The position numbers and the translations under genes were made by a program. From JBFJVD01 sp041624375 (GTDB taxonomy: Bacteria; Chloroflexota; Anaerolineae; Anaerolineales; E44-bin32): 9,698 nucleotides of DNA. This document shows, one piece after another, positions 6,546 to 9,698 of the stretch (its first letter is position 1; each line of letters starts with the position of its first letter). Location: the NCBI GenBank assembly GCA_041624375.1, contig JBFJVD010000108.1, forward strand, positions 1-9,698, in the 5' to 3' direction. The notes below the pieces were generated by a model. That model searched no databases, was not told where the DNA came from, and worked only from the letters and a program-made list of their open reading frames with translations.

Positions 6546-6581
6546 GCCCGGGGCGCTGAGCTGATGCGAGGCGCCCCGGGC
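6546..6581 (+). other. strong GC hairpin between the small ORF and the DUF2089 gene
   Basis: Perfect 11-base inverted arms GCCCGGGGCGC (6546-6556) and GCGCCCCGGGC (6571-6581) flank a 14-base loop. No T-run follows on the plus strand (the next bases are CCGCACGCAC), so it is not a classical intrinsic terminator. It ends 10 bases before the AAAGGAAGG ribosome site of DUF2089. Plausible roles are an mRNA processing or stabilising element that sets different levels for the small ORF and the downstream genes, partial attenuation, or a protein-binding DNA site. Confidence 0.6.
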
Positions 6582-6604
6582 CCGCACGCACAAAGGAAGG
6601 CACG

Positions 6605-6979
6605 ATGCGAACATTGTTGACCACCTGTCCGGCCTGTGACGAACGGCTCTCCATCACCCGCTATGAGTGCCGCAACTGTGGCACCACGGTTGACGGCCGC
6701 TTCGAGCCTGGCCGGCTCTTCCGGCTCACCCCCGAACAGCTTGAGTTTGTGGAAGTATTCATTCGGTGTGAAGGCAAGCTGAATCGGATGGAGCGTGAGC
6801 TGGGCATGTCGTATCCCACCCTGCGCTCCCGGCTGACGGATGTGATCCGCCAGATGGGGTTCGAAGTCGGACCCGAGTCGGCTGCGTTGTCGGAAGAGGA
6901 ACGGCATCAGATTCTGGACGATCTGGCAACCGGGAAGATCAGTTCTGAGGAGGCCATGAGTCTGCTGGCCGGCGAGTAG
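6605..6979 (+). CDS. DUF2089 family protein: zinc ribbon + HTH-like domain, putative regulator
   Basis: This 124-residue protein has three parts. A zinc ribbon uses C8, C11, C22 and C25 (CPAC and CRNC). A helical segment at about 41-85 (LTPEQLEFVEVFIRC, then KLNRMERELGMSYPTLRSRL) resembles a sigma-70 region-4/HTH unit in which MSYPTLRSRL would be the recognition helix. A C-terminal SHOCT-like helical hairpin at 96-122 includes EEERHQIL and GKISSEEAMSLL. The length and order match the DUF2089 family, which is uncharacterised but looks like a DNA-binding regulator. The ATG is preceded by AAAGGAAGG 4 bases upstream. The C-terminal hairpin resembles that of the next protein (12 identities over 27 aligned residues by eye), pointing to a physical or evolutionary link. 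DNA binding is inferred from the fold. Confidence 0.9.
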   Translation: MRTLLTTCPACDERLSITRYECRNCGTTVDGRFEPGRLFRLTPEQLEFVEVFIRCEGKLNRMERELGMSYPTLRSRLTDVIRQMGFEVGPESAALSEEERHQILDDLATGKISSEEAMSLLAGE

Positions 6980-7013
6980 CGGCGGTCGGCGGGAGCAGGA
7001 TAGGGAGGTGCGG

Positions 7014-8108
7014 ATGGAGGAGGTCACGCTCGAAGTCGACGGCGCGGCAGCGGTGAAGATCGAGCAAGTGGGCGGCGACTTGCGCCTGGAAGCCGTGCAG
7101 GGGAAGACGATCACAGCGCGCGCCGGCGATCGGGAAGAGCTTTCGCTGGAGCAGGAGGGGGACGAAGTCGTTGTCCGTTCCGACGGAGACTGCCAGCTCA
7201 TCGTGCCGGAAGGCAGCCGGGTGACCGCCGGGAAGGTGGGTGGCGATGCCCGCATCCTTGGACCTTTGGCTGAGGTGCGCCTTGAGCTGACCGGTGGCGA
7301 TCTGACGATCACGCAGGCTGCCTCCTTGAGTTCCGAACGCGTGGGCGGCGACGTTCTCGCCCGCGAGATCGATGGAGGCATCAGCCTGCGGACGGTAGGG
7401 GGCGACGCCATCCTTGAACAAGTGTCCGGCGGCGCCGAGCTCAAGGCGATCGGCGGGGATCTGGTGGTCCGCGCGCTCACAGGTGTTCTTACGGCGGCCG
7501 CCGGGGGGGATGCGTTCATCGACTACAATCCATCTGCCGGTTCACGCGCCGTGGTGCAGGCCGGTGGTGAAATCTTATGCTCGCTTCCGGAAGCGGCTTC
7601 GGTAGAGATTCAGATTCAGGCCGGCGGCACGATCCGGGTTCCGGAAGAGCTTCACCCGGAGCGGGAGAACGGAGGGGTACGCGTGCGACTGGGAGACGGC
7701 GCAGCCAGCCTTTGGCTTACTGCCGGCGGGGATGCCCGGCTTCAGCTTGAAGGCTCGGAACGGTCCACGGCCTATACCATTGGCATTGACGAGGCGATGG
7801 CGGAGAAGGTCGCCGATCATATCGCCGATCTGGGGCAATCCATCGGCGTGATCGGCTCTCGACTCGGCCCGAGGATCGCCCGCCGGGTCCAGCGGGCTGT
7901 CAACCGGGCGGTGCGGCGCTCGATCCATGCACAGGTGGTCGTCGAGCGCAAGCTGGACGAGTTCGAACGCCGGATGGGGCCTGCGGCCAGCAGCGGGGAC
8001 CCGGTCTCGAATGAAGAACGGATGGCCGTGCTGCGCCTGGTCGAGGAGGGAAAGATCACGGTGGCCGAAGCTGAACAGTTGCTGGAAGCCCTGGAGCGCG
8101 CATCGTGA
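7014..8108 (+). CDS. GGD-repeat DUF4097/SHOCT-like protein (YvlB/LiaX-like architecture)
   Basis: This protein of 364 residues has no signal peptide or membrane segment, so it looks cytoplasmic. Residues about 8-245 are beta-rich with repeated [VTIA]GG[DET] turns. The six between about 75 and 163 recur every 17-18 residues (for example KVGGDARIL, RVGGDVLAR, AIGGDLVVR), which suits beta-helix rungs as in DUF4097 (putative adhesin). Residues about 258-325 form a long basic helix (RIARRVQRAVNRAVRRS). The C-terminus, about 330-357, is a SHOCT-like hairpin (SNEERMAVL, EEGKITVAEAEQLL). In Firmicutes, YvlB/LiaX proteins combine the same two modules, with the helical part N-terminal, and act in envelope stress. 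AGGGAGG 5 bases before the ATG at 7014 decides this start; an in-frame GTG at 7008 is an alternative. The stop overlaps the GNAT start by 4 bases. Confidence 0.85.
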   Translation: MEEVTLEVDGAAAVKIEQVGGDLRLEAVQGKTITARAGDREELSLEQEGDEVVVRSDGDCQLIVPEGSRVTAGKVGGDARILGPLAEVRLELTGGDLTITQAASLSSERVGGDVLAREIDGGISLRTVGGDAILEQVSGGAELKAIGGDLVVRALTGVLTAAAGGDAFIDYNPSAGSRAVVQAGGEILCSLPEAASVEIQIQAGGTIRVPEELHPERENGGVRVRLGDGAASLWLTAGGDARLQLEGSERSTAYTIGIDEAMAEKVADHIADLGQSIGVIGSRLGPRIARRVQRAVNRAVRRSIHAQVVVERKLDEFERRMGPAASSGDPVSNEERMAVLRLVEEGKITVAEAEQLLEALERAS

Positions 8109-9097
8109 CGGCGGCCCTTTTCGGCGCTCGCCGGACGGTGTTCACCGGCCTGCGGCCGGTAAACCCGCAGCGGGACATGGTGGCGATCGCCGACCTGCTG
8201 GACACTGCCTTCTCCGGCCAACTGGATCAGACCGGCCGGCGGATGCTGCGCGACATGCGGACCACCGGCCGTCTGGGCTGGATCGGCTCGTTGTGGGGGC
8301 GGTTGTTTCTTCCATCCGCGGCCTATCCCGAGGGGTTCGTTTGGGAGCAGGATGGCCGGGTGATCGGCAACGCCAGCCTGCTTAAGGTGGACCGCTACCC
8401 GGGCCGCTGGGTTCTGGCCAATGTGGCTGTGCATCAGGACTTCCGCCGGCGCGGCATCGCCCGGCGTATGTTGCTGGCCTGCATGGATTGGGTCGAGGAC
8501 CACGGGGCATCCACCCTGATCCTGCAGGTGAAAAGCGCCAATCACGGCGCCCTGCGCCTATACGCCGACCAGGGGTTCGAAACGATCGCGGCACGGACAA
8601 CCTGGCTTCGCCGTCCGCAGCGGCCACCGCTGCCCGCACCCCACAGGGCTGAGATTCGGACACGGCGAGATCGAGAATGGCGCCTCCAGTGGAAGCTCGC
8701 TGCCGATGTACACCCGGAGGGCCTGGTATGGCCCTATCCGCTAGACCCCGGGCTCTTTGCGCCACCCGGCTGGGTCGGCCTCTTCGGCTTCGACAGCAGC
8801 CGCCATTGGGTCTGGAAAGAACAGGGCGCGCTGCGGGCCGCGCTCACCGCCCGCAGGGGCTTGAGCAGCGCTGGCTGGCGGTTTGTTCTGCTCGCTGAAC
8901 CCGAGCTGCGCGATCAGTGTGAGGGTGTCCTTCTCCAGCATGCCTTGGCCGAGCTCAAACCTTCGGTCCGGGTCACCCTCGATTACCCGCAAGGTGTGGC
9001 CGCCGAGGCGCTGCGCGGCCTGGGCTTTGCCCCCGAGACAGATCTCACCTGGATGGCATTCAAATTTGCAGGAGGCAAGTCGGATCATGGAGTCTGA
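8105..9097 (+). CDS. GNAT family N-acetyltransferase, probably two GNAT-like domains
   Basis: This 330-residue protein probably transfers an acetyl group from acetyl-CoA to an amine. The first domain (about 14-170) shows motif A, VAVHQDFRRRGIARRMLLAC (108-127), with the acetyl-CoA pyrophosphate loop RRRGIA. Motif B, NHGALRLYADQGFE (146-159), follows. The remaining 150 residues contain GFDSSRHWVWKEQGALRAAL, a strand-helix LLAEPELRDQCEGVLLQHAL, and an end resembling motif B (EALRGLGFAPETDLTWMAFK). They look like a second GNAT fold lacking the Rx2GxG/A loop, probably structural or substrate-binding. The start is GTG in GTGA, overlapping the previous stop, and the stop overlaps the ABC gene by 11 bases, so the genes are translationally coupled. 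The substrate is unknown. Confidence 0.88.
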   Translation: MTAALFGARRTVFTGLRPVNPQRDMVAIADLLDTAFSGQLDQTGRRMLRDMRTTGRLGWIGSLWGRLFLPSAAYPEGFVWEQDGRVIGNASLLKVDRYPGRWVLANVAVHQDFRRRGIARRMLLACMDWVEDHGASTLILQVKSANHGALRLYADQGFETIAARTTWLRRPQRPPLPAPHRAEIRTRRDREWRLQWKLAADVHPEGLVWPYPLDPGLFAPPGWVGLFGFDSSRHWVWKEQGALRAALTARRGLSSAGWRFVLLAEPELRDQCEGVLLQHALAELKPSVRVTLDYPQGVAAEALRGLGFAPETDLTWMAFKFAGGKSDHGV

Positions 9098-9698
9098 CCA
9101 CGTGGCGATCCGAGTGGATCGGCTTACGAAGACCTATCATCCACGCCAGCGGAAAGGGCTCTTCCGCTCTGAGGTTCGTGCGGTTGAGGCCCTGAAAGCG
9201 GTAAGCCTCGACATTCATCAGGGCGAGATTTTTGGATTGCTGGGCCCGAACGGTGCCGGCAAGACAACGCTGATCAAATGCCTGACCACATTGCTGTTGC
9301 CGACAAGCGGGGATGCCTGGATCCAGGGGCATCATGTGGTTCAGGACGAGAACAAAGTGCGGGCAGCGGTTGGCTGCATGCTGATGGGTGAGCGTGGCCT
9401 GTATTGGAAGCTTACCGGCAGGGAAAATCTCGAATTCTTCGCCGCGCTCTACCATATGCCGCCTGGGGCGCGCCGGGAGCGGACCAAGCAGCTTATCGAT
9501 TTGCTGGCGCTTCACGAGATCGCCGACCGAACGGTGGAATCCTATTCGTCCGGGCAGAAGATGATGCTTGCGTTTGGCAAAGCGCTGATCAACGATGCGC
9601 CGGTGCTGATTCTGGACGAACCGACCAACACCCTGGACGTCCCCTCCGCGCATGAGCTGCGTTCAATCGTTCGCCGCTTGAATCAGGAAGGCAAGACC
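9087..9698 (+). CDS. ABC transporter ATP-binding protein, ABC-2/NatA/DrrA type, 3' end outside window
   Basis: This is the first 204 residues of an ATPase that energises an exporter. Walker A is GPNGAGKT (53-60), the signature loop is SYSSGQ (152-157) instead of LSGGQ, Walker B is VLILDEPT (173-180) and the D-loop is NTLD (181-184). The Q-loop region reads CMLMGERGLYWKLTGREN (97-114). It lacks the usual glutamine, as in NatA-like proteins where this segment has a GE/T pattern. The long insert after TKTYHPRQRKGLFRSEV before strand 2 is common in the DrrA/NatA group. The ATG lies within the 3' end of the GNAT gene, with AGGAGG 11 bases upstream. An ABC-2 permease gene probably follows outside the window. 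The cargo cannot be predicted; drugs, lipids, peptides or Na+ are known for the group. Confidence 0.92.
   Translation, partial: MESDHVAIRVDRLTKTYHPRQRKGLFRSEVRAVEALKAVSLDIHQGEIFGLLGPNGAGKTTLIKCLTTLLLPTSGDAWIQGHHVVQDENKVRAAVGCMLMGERGLYWKLTGRENLEFFAALYHMPPGARRERTKQLIDLLALHEIADRTVESYSSGQKMMLAFGKALINDAPVLILDEPTNTLDVPSAHELRSIVRRLNQEGKT

Noticed and set aside
6546..6581. The GC hairpin as an intrinsic terminator
   Set aside because: No run of T follows on either strand, and the downstream genes appear to belong to the same unit.
7067..7352. Repeated GTGGGCGGCGAC-like DNA words as a DNA repeat or CRISPR-like array
   Set aside because: They are codons for the VGGD turns of the repeat protein. The spacing follows the protein period and the copies diverge at the base level.
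6338..7519. Minus-strand open frame (393 codons) across DUF2089 and the SHOCT gene
   Set aside because: The composition is Ser/Pro/Arg-rich shadow. It would run antisense to two recognised genes and has no ribosome site or domain.

Overview
This is a GC-rich bacterial chromosome segment with densely packed, operon-like genes and no RNA genes, insertion sequences, phage genes or CRISPR. The gene families suggest a Chloroflexota (Anaerolineae/Caldilineae-like) genome. They include a zinc-ribbon DUF2089 regulator, a glycine-rich DUF4097/SHOCT-like protein, an APH-type kinase with a long N-terminal region, and a CPBP protease with a WExxxR motif. This taxonomic placement is inference from gene content and style; no rRNA or marker gene is present.

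Three transcription units can be read. (1) On the plus strand, 1-1532: the 3' part of an aminoglycoside-phosphotransferase-like kinase, coupled by a 4-base overlap to a NUDIX hydrolase. (2) On the minus strand, 6118 down to 1569: a promoter, then a class V (alanine-glyoxylate type) aminotransferase, a polytopic GT-C/GT39-like glycosyltransferase, a CPBP membrane protease-like protein and an RlmD/TrmA-type RNA m5U methyltransferase. The gaps between these genes are 27, 6 and 9 bases, so it is probably one operon; it converges on the NUDIX gene. (3) On the plus strand, 6231 to beyond the window end: a strong-looking promoter in an AT-rich island and a structured leader with a possible 30-codon leader ORF. 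These are followed by a 55-residue small protein, a long GC hairpin, DUF2089, the GGD-repeat DUF4097/SHOCT-like protein, a double-GNAT protein and the ATPase of an ABC exporter cut by the window edge.

Unit 3 is the most interesting part. DUF2089 and the next protein carry matching SHOCT-like C-terminal helical hairpins. The same general architecture (DUF4097 plus a SHOCT-like helix pair) is known from YvlB/LiaX-type envelope-stress proteins of Firmicutes. Its linkage to an ABC-2 type ATPase and an acetyltransferase suggests a regulated stress or drug-export module. This functional reading is a hypothesis. Units 2 and 3 diverge from a shared regulatory region at about 6081-6361.
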